A DNA stretch of 64,000 nt, taken from contig CALNHX010007390.1 in NCBI GenBank assembly GCA_940337035.1, forward strand, positions 1 to 64,000, written 5' to 3'. The stretch's first letter is position 1. Each line of letters starts with the position of its first letter. Origin of the DNA: Agriotes lineatus. Its lineage: Eukaryota; Arthropoda; Insecta; Coleoptera; Elateridae. The position numbers and the translations under genes were made by a program. The notes under the pieces were generated by a model. It was not told the DNA's origin and ran no database searches. It was given only the letters and a program-made list of their open reading frames with translations. This document shows, one piece after another, positions 1 to 10,855 of the stretch.

Positions 1-365
1 GAGTGAATTTAAAGTAAATAGTACATAATCTCTTTTTTTAAATGCAGATGTAATTCGAATCCGGTGAAGCAATTAATGTATGTATATGTATGTATAATCG
101 ATAACCTCGTTTTACCTTGTGGTGTAGAGGCTGGTGCTTTATGTGCTTGCATCTGGAGGTACAATGCTCAACTTGCCCCGAATTCGGGATACAAAGTTGG
201 AGCGCGCCTTTTGTGCTTGCACAGCAACCATTGTGTGAGTGTGTGTCATGTTGACCTTGTTACTCTATCTCTTAGGTCTGTCGTTCTGATTAGAGCACAG
301 TTAATTTGATGCCCAACTGTGAATGGTCTCGCCGAGCCCGATTCAAATCGCAAGGCTGCGGAAAA
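1..365. other. unassigned AT-rich flank
   Basis: No reading frame with recognisable protein similarity and no clear repeat boundary. The short frames on both strands here look like chance. Confidence 0.4.
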
Positions 366-430
366 TGCCGACCCTCGCGAGATTCGAACCGAGGACTTGC
401 TTAATGCAACGCAAGCATTACCCATCTGCG
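366..430 (-). repeat. tRNA-like (SINE-type) fragment
   Basis: On the minus strand this stretch has a pol III B-box-like GGTTCGAATC (complement of 381-390), enclosed by CCTCG/CGAGG (373-377 with 390-394). A second arm, CTTGC/GCAAG (396-400 with 411-415), has a 10-nt loop, too long for a real anticodon loop. A functional tRNA is therefore unlikely and a tRNA-derived SINE head or tRNA pseudogene is the better reading. No second copy is seen in the window and no tail is evident. Confidence 0.35.
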
Positions 431-1469
431 TGAAGCAATTAATATTCTTAGATAAAGGTTCTAAAATATGACTCAATATTTAATACTTGGATTAATAAAT
501 GTGTTATTTGGTTTTAGCGGATTACATGTTATAACTGATATTAAATAATAATTTGAACACACTATAAGATAGTTTGGGTAAATTTGAAAGGGCCAAGTTA
601 AACAAATATTTGAAAGGTCACGTGATCTGTCAAAGTAGTTTAATTAATTTGCAATGTTAATAATCCAGGAGTATTAGATTTCAAATGTGTGAATAGAGTT
701 TACTATGGTGAATTTAATTAAGAAAATAACAACTAAAATTTTATTTTGAGAATGAAAATATAAAATTTGTAAAAAATTTAAAATAAATCCCTATAAACAT
801 TATTCTACTTACTTAAATTATTAAACAAGGGTACAAGAGATTAATAATGACCAATAATTAAAGAATTCAACGTAAGAAAAATAAACAAATAATAATCTTG
901 AAGATTCTTGAAGTGATTACTGGAGGATTAATTGAACGTTATGATATTGGAAGAAGCAGATGAACATATGCTAGCAGCAAAATAATCTTTGGTCACATAA
1001 ACACATCTATAGGTCGATTTGGATACGGGACTGCGATGGAATTGTTGCTTGATGTTAAGGGGAAGATCTGGTCTTCAGTATTCCAGTGTAGGTCATCCTT
1101 ATTATTTGGTTAAGGATCAGAGTAAACACATCTACAGCTGAGGTTGATTTGGATACGGACTGAGGTGGAGTCGCTGCCTGATGTTAAGGAGAGAGCTGTG
1201 AAACGCTGTTTCCTGAGTTCCTGTGTTGATTTGGATCTGGATTCCGGGCACCTTAGCAGTTTGGTTGTCGATTGAAATCTTCCCCACCGCTTTGAGTGGA
1301 GCAGTTCTTGTAATGCAGCTAGTTGTAGAGCTGGGATCATCGTTGAAACTACAAATTGAAGCAGTTAGTAATAGCTGCCGTTATAAATGGTTGAGATGAG
1401 CATTTTACTTACCTGGCGTTCCAGAATACAGCATAAGTAGGCCGCTTCTACCTGGCTGGACCAAGGCAA
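431..1469 (-). other. strand-skewed block with minus-strand intron-like signals
   Basis: The plus strand is rich in A and G and poor in C over this kilobase. On the minus strand a candidate 64-nt intron spans 1412 to 1349: donor CAG|GTAAGT, branch-point-like TACTAAC, and acceptor TTTGTAG. It is followed by a less AT-rich exon-like segment that stays open for about 76 codons (1340 to 1110), with no recognised domain. An imperfect direct repeat of about 75 bp occurs at 1000-1075 and 1122-1200, each copy carrying a GATTTGGATACGG-like core and a TGATGTTAAGG core. This may be part of a spliced transcript, possibly non-coding. See similar signals at 3891-3953, 14845-14902 and 30939-31247. Confidence 0.35.
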
Positions 1470-1998
1470 TAGTACGGGAGCCAGTGAACTTTTTTTTACG
1501 TCATTGGGCTCACGGCTAAATTACATTTCATGAATTAGTTTTTGTGCTGATGTAAACAAAAACCGATTTCTGCAATCCCGAATCCGGGGATAACATTCAG
1601 GGTTGCGCTGTGAAAGTTGTCGAAATTGACGACTATTTCACGTCATTTTTAAATGCAAAATACAAATTTCCATCAAAAGATTAATTAACACAAAGCAATA
1701 AAATATATTTCTGCAATGTGGAATCGGGGGATAACCCCTTCTGCAGAGAGGGTGAATATGCAGGTTGAAGTTGTGAAAATTTTTAAGATAAATGAAAAAT
1801 TCTTTTTGCATGCACTAGTGCTAACATTAAATATTACAAAAATGATAGTCTGCATAACAAACTCTAGGGTCATAACCTTCTGCAAGCGCCTCGAAAGTAA
1901 CTTGTCGCGCGCCGTCAAATGCTCGTTCCGAGTCAATTTCACGTTATTATATTCAACAAATTAATGCTATTTGTACAACAATAAATATACACGAATTT
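1470..1998 (+). repeat. left arm of long inverted repeat
   Basis: Inverted counterpart of 3304-3848. Shared landmarks include GGGAGCCAGTGAAC near the outer end, a TGCATGCACTAGTG segment, and TAAATATACACGAATTT at the inner end. Confidence 0.8.
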
Positions 1999-2639
1999 TT
2001 CTTACTATTCTCAATTTTCTCAAGCATGTTGTTATCGTGTTTCTCAAGTGCTATCGGCATTACCTCTTTACACAAATTAATGTAATAACACGACCTTTAG
2101 AACGTTGACGAGATAAACTACAAAAAAGGCATGATCGAGGAATCGTAGATGCTTCCGAGGTGCTCGTCTCGATGTCTGTTTCGAGGTCTACTGGATCAGA
2201 AACTTTAGAGCAACTAACGATGAAGTGGTACTCTCCCCAGTAGTCTGACTATGATCTCTGGAAAGATTTTTTGATGGAATGTACAAATCTTTTCATTATA
2301 TTTTTTTAGTTTATTTGCCAGCAGATGATTTTTTGTGTAATCGGAGAGAAAAAGCGGGGAACTTTTTAACTAAAAAGAAAATTATATTAAAATTATGATG
2401 TTCTTTGGCATATTAAAACTTCAATCATATTTTCATATTGGTTCATCTACAGCTACACTATATGCTACTATAATATTTATCATAAAAGATAGTTATAAAT
2501 ATGAAATAATGTAATAAAAAAATTATGTTAAAATTGTTGTTAAAAATTGAAAAAAATTATATTATTGGTTTTGAACAGAAAGAATATTTATATTTTTAAA
2601 AAGGAATGCAAGTGGTCTGGAGTTATCTTATATTATAAA

Positions 2640-2875
2640 AGCCGATGCCGTCCAACCGTAAGCAGGCGCGCGCACCTGCCGATCGCGCAGCAACACGCAG
2701 CATGAACGGCGTGCATACTAGCAAGTGGCGCGTGCGTACGAATGGCGAGACCGCATTTGTATTGTTAACGCTGGCAAGGCCGGACGTCGGCTGGCCACCA
2801 GCCTAAGCAAGCATTTTTATTGTTAACCGTTTCTTTACGCTGGCAGGGCCAGACGTAGGCTGGCCACGCTTTCTA
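2640..2875. repeat. GC-rich island with ~31-bp direct repeat inside the long-TIR element
   Basis: A GC-rich patch in an otherwise AT-rich interior. The segment at 2768-2798 (ACGCTGGCAAGG...CTGGCCAC) recurs with a few changes at 2837-2867. Both copies are preceded by ATTGTTAAC-like sequence. No coding frame runs through it. Confidence 0.6.
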
Positions 2876-3303
2876 GTATTTATAGAAATGTATACATTTA
2901 ATATAAATATAACTAATATAAATATGACTCCAGACCACATAATCGGGAGTAAGTCTGTTTTAATAATACGCGATAAGAATTTGTATCATAAATTTGGCTC
3001 CGTGCAGAGAAACTGCATATTTACAATATTTCGGGAATTTAAACTCATTTTAGTCTCAAATTTGACACCGAATTTTCGTGTGCACCTCGATTAACACGGA
3101 CTTTTTTGCAGTGTAACGTCGCAGTAATAATGATAATAATTATATGCGGTGCAAAACTTATAAACTAAATCTCCCGCGATTGAAACAATTTCGAAAAATT
3201 CCTGAAGTTTGTTCATAAACATAAAATACAGAATTTTGATCAATTTTGTTTTCTCTGTTTTTGCGATTTTGAAATGTTGTTAAAAAGTAGTACATAAATT
3301 CTT

Positions 3304-3848
3304 AAATTCGTGTATATTTATTGTGAGAAATTATTGTTGTGCAAATCACATTGATTTGTTGAATATAATAACGTGAAATTGACTCGGCACGAGCATTTGA
3401 CCGCGCGCGACAAGTTGCTTTTGAGGCGCTTGCAGAAAGTCATGACCCCGGAGTTTTTTATGCAGAATATCATTTTTGTAATGTTTAATGTTTGCACTAG
3501 TGCATGCAAAAATAATTTTTCATTTATCTTATAAAATTTTTCACAATTTCAACCTTACATATTCACCCTCTTTGCAGAAGGGGTTATCCCCGGATTCCAC
3601 ATTGCAGAAACATATTTTATTGCTCTGTGTTAATCAAACTGTTGATGGGAACTTGTATTTTGCATTTAAAAATGACGTAAAATAGATGTTAATTGCAACA
3701 ACTTTCACATCACAACCCTAAATGTTATCCCCGGATTTGGGATTGCAGAAATCAGTTTTCGTTTACATTAGTACAAAAACTAATTCATGAAGTATAATTT
3801 AGCCGTTTACCTTATGACGTAACAAAAAGTTCACTGGCTCCCGGACTA
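3304..3848 (-). repeat. right arm of long inverted repeat
   Basis: Inverted counterpart of 1470-1998; both arms run from an outer GGCTCCCGG-type end to an inner ATTCGTGTATATTTATTG segment. Confidence 0.8.
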
Positions 3849-4679
3849 CAACTAGGTGACGCACTTAAGTGGAAGCAATAACAGGTATATCTAAAAATAG
3901 ACATTAAGAGGTCATAAAAGTGAACGTATAAGATATTGATAAGAAGGACTTACCAGTTAGGATTATTGAAAGCAATATCAATTGTAATAATATTAATGTA
4001 GCTTGTCTTTCAAGTTTTTAGTTTGACATTGACAATCACCAAACGTGTCATTTGGCATAATTCTTATATCACCAAATAATTATGAGGTCTAATTATTTTA
4101 ATACTCAATAACAATTCAGAACAGTAACAAATTAAAATACAAATAATTGAAAGGTAAAAGAGGCTATAGATTATGAATGAATGAATGAATAATTGATTAT
4201 TATTATTTAATACTAATTGAACCTAACCTGAGTTGAGGATTAAGTGTTCTAGTAATATAAAAACACAAATTAATGAATAATTATCTAAAAGGGAATATCA
4301 TATCGTTACAGGAAATTAATTTATAACATAATTTTATATCAACAACGCTAGAGCACGGGGTGCTATAACAATATATAAAATTCACTCGTGACTGTCGCAA
4401 AAAATGACCAACCTATTTTTGCACTTCTCGATCACTTACAAACCTGAAACTAGGAATAGACATTCCATGGGACCTAAAGTTGGTGAGAAAATCCCAAATC
4501 CGGAAAATTCAATATGGCAGCTTTAAGAAGAGTCAGCTTTTCACGTTTCGATCTCTTCCAAAAGACGAAATATTTATAGGAGTTAGTCCGTTAGGCCCTT
4601 AAAGTTAACAATTACTATAATAGTATATGTGAGTTAAACTATAAGGAATGAAATAGAATAGGGGTTGTTGTGCAAACAT
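3849..4679 (-). other. strand-skewed flank with a second intron-like signal
   Basis: On the minus strand a candidate 63-nt intron runs from 3953 (donor CTG|GTAAGT) to 3891 (acceptor TATTTTTAG). The purine-skewed composition matches 431-1469, so this is probably the same block, split by the long-TIR element. A (GAAT)4 tract lies at 4175-4190. No recognisable protein. Confidence 0.3.
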
Positions 4680-5344
4680 TTTTACTTCCTTTTACAATAA
4701 AGGAAGTATTGGATTCACCCCAAAAATTCGTAATTGAGTTTTCAACAGATCTTCACGTTTTAGAGTCCCCTGAACCCAAAAAACTTTTTTCTTTATTGGT
4801 ATGTCTGTGTGTGTGTCTGTGTGTCTGTCTGTGTGTCTGTGAACAGAATATCTCAAAAACGAAAAGAGGTATGGCGTTGAAACTTCATATATAAGATTTG
4901 TGTACTCTGTAGATGAGACAGCAAGCTTTTGAAGAAAATCGCATAACCGGAAGTAAGTGTTTACTCTTGTTATTTTTTAGTTTTTTTCGATTTTTTCAAA
5001 AACGGCTCTAACGATTTATTACATTTATAATGTATATTGATGTGAGATAGGTGATTTTCCAGTTGAATATTTCTAAAATGGGTTTCTTTTGTTTTCTTTT
5101 CTATTTTTTTATAAACTCCTATTTTAGATAGAACACCCGGTATATTATTACATTTTTGAATTCAGCTCAAAATTCTAGAGAAAATTTGTCTCTTCAACTA
5201 ACGCTCTATTTGGTACCGTTTTTGTAGAATTGGTAATTTTTGAAAATTTTTGACAAATGCTTAAAATTTTTAAATCAAATTGTTGGTTAATTATAAGATC
5301 ACTGTAAAAGGAAGTTGTGTGCGTGTATCACACCAGATTTTTTT
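4680..5344 (+). repeat. microsatellite-cored repeat family 1, copy A (Helentron-like non-autonomous element?)
   Basis: A full-length-looking copy, matched over its whole length by the inverted copy at 55311-56008. One end carries a 9-bp hairpin, ACTTCCTTT/AAAGGAAGT with a 6-nt loop (4684-4707). Then comes AGATCTTCACGTTTTAGAG, a (TCTG/TGTG)n core at 4801-4840, ATATCTCAAAAACG, and a 3' part ending in GTAAAAGGAAGT (5304-5315), GTGTG...CACAC and ATTTTT. ACTTCCTTTTAC near the left end and GTAAAAGGAAGT near the right end form a 12-bp subterminal inverted repeat. This layout resembles Helentron-associated/DINE-type elements; that assignment is inference. Confidence 0.7.
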
Positions 5345-5698
5345 ACTAAAGGGTAAACTTGTTTCACCGGCGTAACCTATAGCTTTTAGTGACTCGATGA
5401 TTTCCTTAAGGTCCAAATTAACTTTTAAAATTAAACCCGGAGAAAGTCATGTGGAAAGTTTCGGAGATATGGCTTGCATAAGTTGACGTTTGAAATCAAT
5501 TTAGGAATCTGATACATAAATGACATTTTTGGCCAGCTATCGGGTGCAATTTACACACATACAGCAGGTACGCCTGGCAAAGAAATGCTTATATACTAGT
5601 TATGTATAAGTATCAGAAAAGCTATATTACCTTTTTCTAGGCGTTCGTCGAACAGATGATGTTCTTCAATTTTTATATAAATTTTTATCATATTCAAA
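5345..5698. other. unassigned spacer
   Basis: No coding or repeat feature recognised. Its last nine bases (5690-5698, ATATTCAAA) are the left target-site duplication of the following LINE. Confidence 0.4.
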
Positions 5699-8361
5699 TG
5701 TCCAATTTTCTTAAAATACTTACATGGAACGCTAATGGACTCCTCAACCACCTACAGGAGCTTCAATTAGTACTCCAGATAGAAAACATTGATGTAGCGC
5801 TCATCTCGGAGACCCATTTTACCAAACATTCATTTGCTAAGTTTAATGGCTATAAAATTTATCATGCAATTCACCCTGACAACGATGCTAAAGGAGGAAG
5901 TGCAGTGATAGTTAAGGAAAATATACAACATCATGAAGAACCCAACTACGTTACAGAAAAAATGCAGGTGACAGCAGTTAAAATAAAAACAAATAGATAT
6001 TCACTAACAGTGGCAGGAATCTACTGCCCACCTAGACATACCTTACAGAAAGATGAATACAATGATCTATTTAATCATCTAGGCAGAAGATTTGTTATTG
6101 GCGGTGATTATAATGCAAAACATACCTACTGGGTGTCCAGAATAATTACTACTAAAGGTAGGGAACTACTAAAAGCAACCAATGAACATGGAGGTACATT
6201 TATATCTACCGGAAAGACGACATACTGGCCCTCAGATCTTAACAAGGTACCTGACCTGATCGACTTCTTTATAGTAAAAAATATCTCGCCTAACTACATG
6301 CAGGTAGACGAATGCCACGACTTACTTTCTGATCATTCAGCTATATCGCTAACCTTGAGTGAAAACATAATACAGAAAGAAAATAATCCTACATTATCTA
6401 ATAGATACACAGATTGGGCAAGCTTTAAGCAATTACTTGATAATAAAATAATTCTAGACGTACCCCTTAGAAAAGAAGAAGAATTGGACGCTGAGGTAGA
6501 AAAATTCAATAAAAACATCCAGATCAGCGCTTGGGAATGTACTCCAGATGTTAAAAGACGCCTAAAAGGTTGCTGCTATCCGGAAGAAATTAAGAAATTA
6601 GTAATCGAAAAAAGGAAAGCAAGACGAAAATGGTTACAAACCAGGAACCGTCAAGACAAAACGATATTAAATAATCTTACCCAACAACTCACAAGAGAAA
6701 TTAAAGAACTAAAAGAGGAATCTACTACTTCCTATTTGACAAAGCTGACCAATAATAGCAGTACAGATTATTCCTTATGGAAATCAACAAAGAGATTAAA
6801 GAGGCCTATTATGCAGATACCACCAATTAAAAAAGAAGATGGGAATTGGGCTAGGAGCAGCGAACAAAAAGCGGAATGTTTTGCTGCTCACCTGGAGAGC
6901 ATTTTCCAACCGTACGACCTACAAGAAAAAGCGGCATTAGAAGAAGCTGTCTCACGGGACGAAGAAAATATAGCACCGGTGTCGCCAGGCGAAGTTATTA
7001 AAGAAATTAAATACAACATCAACTCAAAAAAGGCCCCTGGATTTGACTTAATTACAGGCGAAATCCTAAAGAACCTTCCAAGGAAAGCGATTGTCAAGTT
7101 GACCTATCTTATCAACGCCGCATTCAGGCTTAAGTATGTACCTACATTATGGAAGGTAGCGGAAATAGTTATGGTTCCAAAACCAGGAAAGCCTCCACAT
7201 ATAGCTTCCTCTTATAGACCAATATCACTATTACCGGTTATATCTAAACTATTCGAGAAATTGCTCCTCAAAAGAATGCAGCCAATTATAAAGAGACGAA
7301 ATTTGATCCCAGACCATCAGTTTGGGTTCAGATGTGTACATTCAACGGTAGATCAGGTGCATCGAATTACCCATATTATAGAAAAAGCCCTAGAAGAAAA
7401 AAAAGTGTGTTCTGCAGTATTTTTGGACGTAGCGCAAGCCTTCGACAAGGTGTGGCATGAAGGCTTGCAGTGGAAATTAAAATCGATTCTACCTAAGCAA
7501 TATTCGGACATCATAAAATCTTATCTATCGAAGAGATATTTCAGGATCAAACAAGATGACGCCTATTCTGCTCTTAAAGAAATTAAAGCTGGAGTACCGC
7601 AAGGTAGTGTCTTGGGGCCGGTACTCTATCTCTTCTATACGTGTGATCTTCCAGAACCAGCAAATAACACTGTGGCTACTTTTGCAGACGATACTGCTAT
7701 ACTAACCGTGGGAGAAAATAATACAGAAACAGCCAATAAACTTCAATCTTCCATTAATAATTTCCAAAAATGGACTAAGAAATGGAAGATCAAATTAAAT
7801 GAAGGAAAATCAGTACATATAGACTTTACAAATAAACGAATCGAACATGTACCAATACATATAAATGGACAAATGGTCCCATATGCCAATACAGCAAAGT
7901 ATCTTGGTTTTACGCTAGACACGAAACTTCGCTGGAAAGCCCATGTGAGGAAAAAAAAAGAAGAACTAGCTATCAAATATAAAAAAATGTATTGGCTGCT
8001 GGGAAGAAACTCAGCCTTGTCAATACATAATAAGCTTCTCCTGTACAAGCAAATTTTAAAACCCGTGTGGACGTATGGATTACAGCTTTGGGGCTGTACG
8101 GCAAAATCGAACGTCAAGATTATACAAACGTTTCAAAATAAGGTGATAAGGAACATAGTAAACGCACCTTGGTATATTAGAAACGAAGATCTCCATAGGG
8201 ACCTAGGTGTGGCATATGTCGAAAAAGAAATCCATAAACATGCAAGCAGCCACGAAGCACGACTTCTACAACATGAAAACATCGAGGCCATCCAACTACT
8301 CGATAATTCAAATCAACTAAGGAGACTTAAGATGATCAAACCCCACGATTTAGTGTTGTGA
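5698..8361 (+). CDS. Jockey-type ORF2: endonuclease-reverse transcriptase
   Basis: An open frame of about 887 codons from the ATG at 5698. The frame extends 14 codons further upstream, but that part is flanking host DNA, and the ATG itself uses the last base of the target duplication. An AP-like endonuclease domain comes first: WNANGL, SETHFT, GGDYNAKH and SDHSAI in order. The reverse transcriptase follows, with LIPDHQFGFR, FLDVAQAFDKVW, GVPQGSVLGPVLY and the catalytic FADD near codon 665, then a Jockey-like C-terminal tail (KYLGFTLD, TYGLQLWG). Motif order and length match complete Jockey ORF2 proteins. In the family this enzyme nicks target DNA and copies the element RNA at the nick. No frameshift or internal stop is seen, so the enzyme may be active, but a lone ORF2 without ORF1 and promoter is probably not autonomous. 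Confidence 0.9.
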   Translation: MSNFLKILTWNANGLLNHLQELQLVLQIENIDVALISETHFTKHSFAKFNGYKIYHAIHPDNDAKGGSAVIVKENIQHHEEPNYVTEKMQVTAVKIKTNRYSLTVAGIYCPPRHTLQKDEYNDLFNHLGRRFVIGGDYNAKHTYWVSRIITTKGRELLKATNEHGGTFISTGKTTYWPSDLNKVPDLIDFFIVKNISPNYMQVDECHDLLSDHSAISLTLSENIIQKENNPTLSNRYTDWASFKQLLDNKIILDVPLRKEEELDAEVEKFNKNIQISAWECTPDVKRRLKGCCYPEEIKKLVIEKRKARRKWLQTRNRQDKTILNNLTQQLTREIKELKEESTTSYLTKLTNNSSTDYSLWKSTKRLKRPIMQIPPIKKEDGNWARSSEQKAECFAAHLESIFQPYDLQEKAALEEAVSRDEENIAPVSPGEVIKEIKYNINSKKAPGFDLITGEILKNLPRKAIVKLTYLINAAFRLKYVPTLWKVAEIVMVPKPGKPPHIASSYRPISLLPVISKLFEKLLLKRMQPIIKRRNLIPDHQFGFRCVHSTVDQVHRITHIIEKALEEKKVCSAVFLDVAQAFDKVWHEGLQWKLKSILPKQYSDIIKSYLSKRYFRIKQDDAYSALKEIKAGVPQGSVLGPVLYLFYTCDLPEPANNTVATFADDTAILTVGENNTETANKLQSSINNFQKWTKKWKIKLNEGKSVHIDFTNKRIEHVPIHINGQMVPYANTAKYLGFTLDTKLRWKAHVRKKKEELAIKYKKMYWLLGRNSALSIHNKLLLYKQILKPVWTYGLQLWGCTAKSNVKIIQTFQNKVIRNIVNAPWYIRNEDLHRDLGVAYVEKEIHKHASSHEARLLQHENIEAIQLLDNSNQLRRLKMIKPHDLVL

Positions 8362-8551
8362 ATTGTTAGTGTTAAAGCAGAGTAAACTGTGTAAAGTGCA
8401 TGGAAGAAGTGCTTTAGCGGTTAGATTTAGCTAAGAAGACTTCAATGGGTGACTCTTAGATATTAAGATTGTTAGTATCGTAGGATTAGAAACAAGCAAC
8501 TTATTAGTCTAAGACTAGATTGTAGCAATATTTCAAATTAAAAAAAAAAAA
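5699..8551 (+). mobile_element. 5'-truncated Jockey-clade LINE with target-site duplication
   Basis: The element is bounded by a 9-bp direct repeat ATATTCAAA (5690-5698 and 8552-8560). It ends in an A-tract after a ~180-nt 3'UTR, as expected for target-primed reverse transcription. ORF1 (gag-like) is absent because the 5' break falls at the very start of ORF2. The open ORF2 and exact duplication point to a recent insertion. Confidence 0.88.
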
Positions 8552-8560
8552 ATATTCAAA

Positions 8561-9437
8561 ACAGAAACAAATGTGCGACATACTTGTTGTGAAATGGCAT
8601 GTTAGTATTGTTTTCATAACAACGCCAAGTCTTGGTGGAGATCTATCACCATTTGCACTATTGTTTGAGGTTATTACCACTAATATATACTTCTTATGTT
8701 ACAAGAAAGATTATTACAAGATAACTAGAAGTGTATTCGAAAACTAGAAACAGGCTAAAAGGCCACGTTGTCGTTTTTGGACTGATTAACAGTTCAATGT
8801 CAGTAATACTTTTGCAGTTTTTAATCATCTTTTTGGGGTTTAACAAATTTTTGTCGGAAGTGTTTTGTTCTGTTTCTACTTGTAGTGCCTGCCCTTAACC
8901 GAGATGATGATGAGCATAGCTTTGAAGGCGTAATTCGAAATAAAGATTTTATAACTTGCAGAAAATGTTGGCTCCAGTTTTATTTGTGACTTTGTTAACA
9001 GGTATTTATATGTATTATAATACCGAAGAAAAATGCGATTTATTTAAGATACAAACCATCAAATGTATTGTAAACCACCTACAACAATCAATGCATTTAC
9101 TCAAAAGAAAAAAATCCCTTCAGCCGTTTCTCACCTTTCCCATAACAAAATACAAAAATAATGATAACTACTAAATAACAGCATGCATTATTAGACTTTC
9201 TGAAGAACACACAATTGAGCTCTGAATGCTTTTCGAAATTTAAAAATAGTAGGCTGCTAAAATGCCAATATAAAAGAATTGATTATCTTTGGAGCTACGT
9301 ATTCAAAGCAGCCCTCAAATTTCGTTGTGAAATGCTTTGGTATAGAATAAAACTCTTTACCCCTCCAGTTAATATTGATCAGCTGTACTTCTGAACGCTT
9401 AATTAGAAGCTTTACAAATATGAAGGCTCCTTTGATT
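8561..9437. other. unassigned spacer
   Basis: No domain is recognised. The last ~250 bp may contain heavily decayed downstream sequence of the minus-strand LINE that follows, but I cannot support it residue by residue. Confidence 0.35.
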
Positions 9438-9932
9438 TTATAATTTTAAACAACACTGTACCAAATAACAACATATACATCTATACTCTATCTTTAGAAT
9501 ATTTAAACTAATATAGTGTGAAGTAACATGGTTTCTATAAGGAATTAAACGACGCAAGCAACAATTTTGTATAATTTGTAACTTGTTCTGCATATTGTTG
9601 ATAACAAAGCTGTAATACACACTGCTTTCGTAGTCAAGATAACTTAAAATAAGCGAATTGCTTAGATTCCACTTGACATGTTGTGGTAGTGCGTATTTAA
9701 GTTTTCACAATGCTTTTAGTTTTGAATAACATTCACTGCATTTTCACATAACATGCATTTCAAACTTGAAGTGTTGGTCAACAAATGAACCCAGATTACG
9801 AACACTTTCATTAACTTTTAAAACAGTCTCACTAAAAATTATCTGTTGTGTTAAAAGTTGCGCTTGCTTTGATTTCGAACCAATACACAGTATTAATGTT
9901 TTAGTGGCATTTAAACGAAGATTATTTTTTCT
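9438..9932 (-). pseudogene. CR1-group LINE remnant: end of reverse transcriptase
   Basis: Minus-strand translation gives segments typical of the region after the RT catalytic core: LNATKTLILC, SVRNLGSFVD and, after a break, NCCLRRLIPYRN with HYISLNILKIEYR. These correspond to the conserved 'LN..KT..I.F', 'S.KNLG..ID' and 'QN.CLR.I...R....H' blocks of CR1/L2/Daphne-like elements. The catalytic part of RT is missing; the space where it should be (9945-10488) is filled by microsatellite-cored repeat fragments. Confidence 0.7.
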
Positions 9933-9944
9933 TGGCCAATCCAG

Positions 9945-10488
9945 TTGAAACTCGGTTCCCGCTGTAATACTTTCTCATTTTCAAATTGATATAATTTGCA
10001 TTACCAAATGTTTTCTTTTTTTTCAGTAATATTAGGAACGTTAAGATATTTTCCCCTAGTTGCCTTAGCACTTTAAAAAATAAAATTTTGAGTATTTTTG
10101 GGTTAACTGAGAAATAGATAAACGTAATAATTTGCACCTAGGTCAAGATTTATACTTGACAAAAATAGATCCAACAGATACAAGGTAATGTAAAAAAACA
10201 AAATGAGCAAGAATAAGCTGTTAAATGTAATACAATTGCTACGCGACTATATCAAGCAGAGCTCCGTGCAAGATGCTATCGATGGGTGCTCGACCCCCAC
10301 TACCTGCTACATTTCCGTTTAAATACTTTCCGTGAGCGCTGACTTCGAATCCCGCCTGCAATACTTTTTGTATTTGCAAATTGATATAATTTGCAGTACT
10401 AAATGTTTTCTTTTATTGTTTCGGTAGTATTAGGAACGTTATGATACTTTTACCCCTAGTTGCCCTTGATTTTTCAAAATAGTTAGTG
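9945..10488 (+). repeat. two partial copies of microsatellite-cored family 2 tail
   Basis: Two tandem partial copies share TTTGCAAATTGATATAATTTGCA-like sequence followed by ATTAGGAACGTTA(A/T)GATA and CCCCTAGTTGCC, at about 9985-10065 and 10370-10465. The segment between them matches 25740-26060 and the inverted copies at 31.9-33.7 kb. A continuation matching the far end of those copies (ACAACTTCCACTTGCGA) runs to about 10530. The insertion sits inside the CR1-group LINE remnant. Confidence 0.55.
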
Positions 10489-10776
10489 CTACAACTTCCA
10501 CTTGCGAAGGAAGTTCTGAGGAAAGCCCTTTACAGATTTTTTTATAATTAGCTTTAATGTATCGGTTATATATGGTTGATATTTATGCCGCAGTGTTGTC
10601 GTTTTTAATGGTGCGTGTCTATCAAATATTTCAATAATGATTTTATTAAACTCCTCAACTTTTAAATGTACATTATCAAATGTTTCAAAAGATTTCCAAT
10701 CTATGTTAGTAGCATCGTGATTAAACGAATCCATCTCAAATTTGTTAAAACAGCGATAAGTTATAGTTTTTGGCAT
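10489..10776 (-). pseudogene. CR1-group LINE remnant: endonuclease-RT linker
   Basis: An open 95-codon frame on the minus strand. It contains TYRCFNKFEMDSFN, IDWKSFETFDNV, IEIFDRHAPLKT and ITDTLKLIIKK. This is the characteristic linker between endonuclease and RT in CR1/Daphne-type ORF2 ('DKHAPLKT...WIT..IK'). It follows the endonuclease remnant at 10856-11400 in the expected 5'-3' order on this strand. Confidence 0.75.
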
Positions 10777-10855
10777 AGGCTTTACTGTTATGTAATTTAG
10801 TGCACATTAAGTTAATAAATGAACTGTCGTTTCTAAAATATCCAAATTACAATGT

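Larger units (their letters stand above)
1470..3848. mobile_element. 2.4 kb element with ~530 bp terminal inverted repeats
   Basis: The left arm (1470-1998) and right arm (3304-3848) are inverted copies of each other over more than 500 bp, with scattered mismatches and small indels. Outer termini read TAGT(A/C)CGGGAGCCAGTG on each side. A CAA trinucleotide flanks both ends (1467-1469 and 3849-3851), compatible with a 3-bp target duplication, though three bases alone are weak proof. The interior of about 1.3 kb has no long open frame. Short frames in the two arms are mirror copies and not genes. The architecture fits a fold-back or long-TIR DNA transposon without its transposase; the superfamily cannot be named. 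Confidence 0.75.

Noticed and set aside
366..430. Functional tRNA gene.
   Set aside because: B-box-like sequence is present, but the anticodon-type arm has a 10-nt loop and the T-arm pairing is displaced; no full cloverleaf.
1685..1964. Short open frames in both arms of the 1.5-3.8 kb inverted repeat.
   Set aside because: They are mirror copies of one another through the inverted repeat and are not conserved in a protein-like way.
1467..3851. Assigning the long-TIR element to a named superfamily from the CAA flanks.
   Set aside because: A 3-base match occurs by chance about once in 64 and no transposase is present.
4801..4850. Open frames with LVCLCVCLCVC or SVCLSVCLSVC repeats.
   Set aside because: Direct translation of the (TCTG/TGTG)n microsatellite core of a repeat family seen at several loci on both strands.
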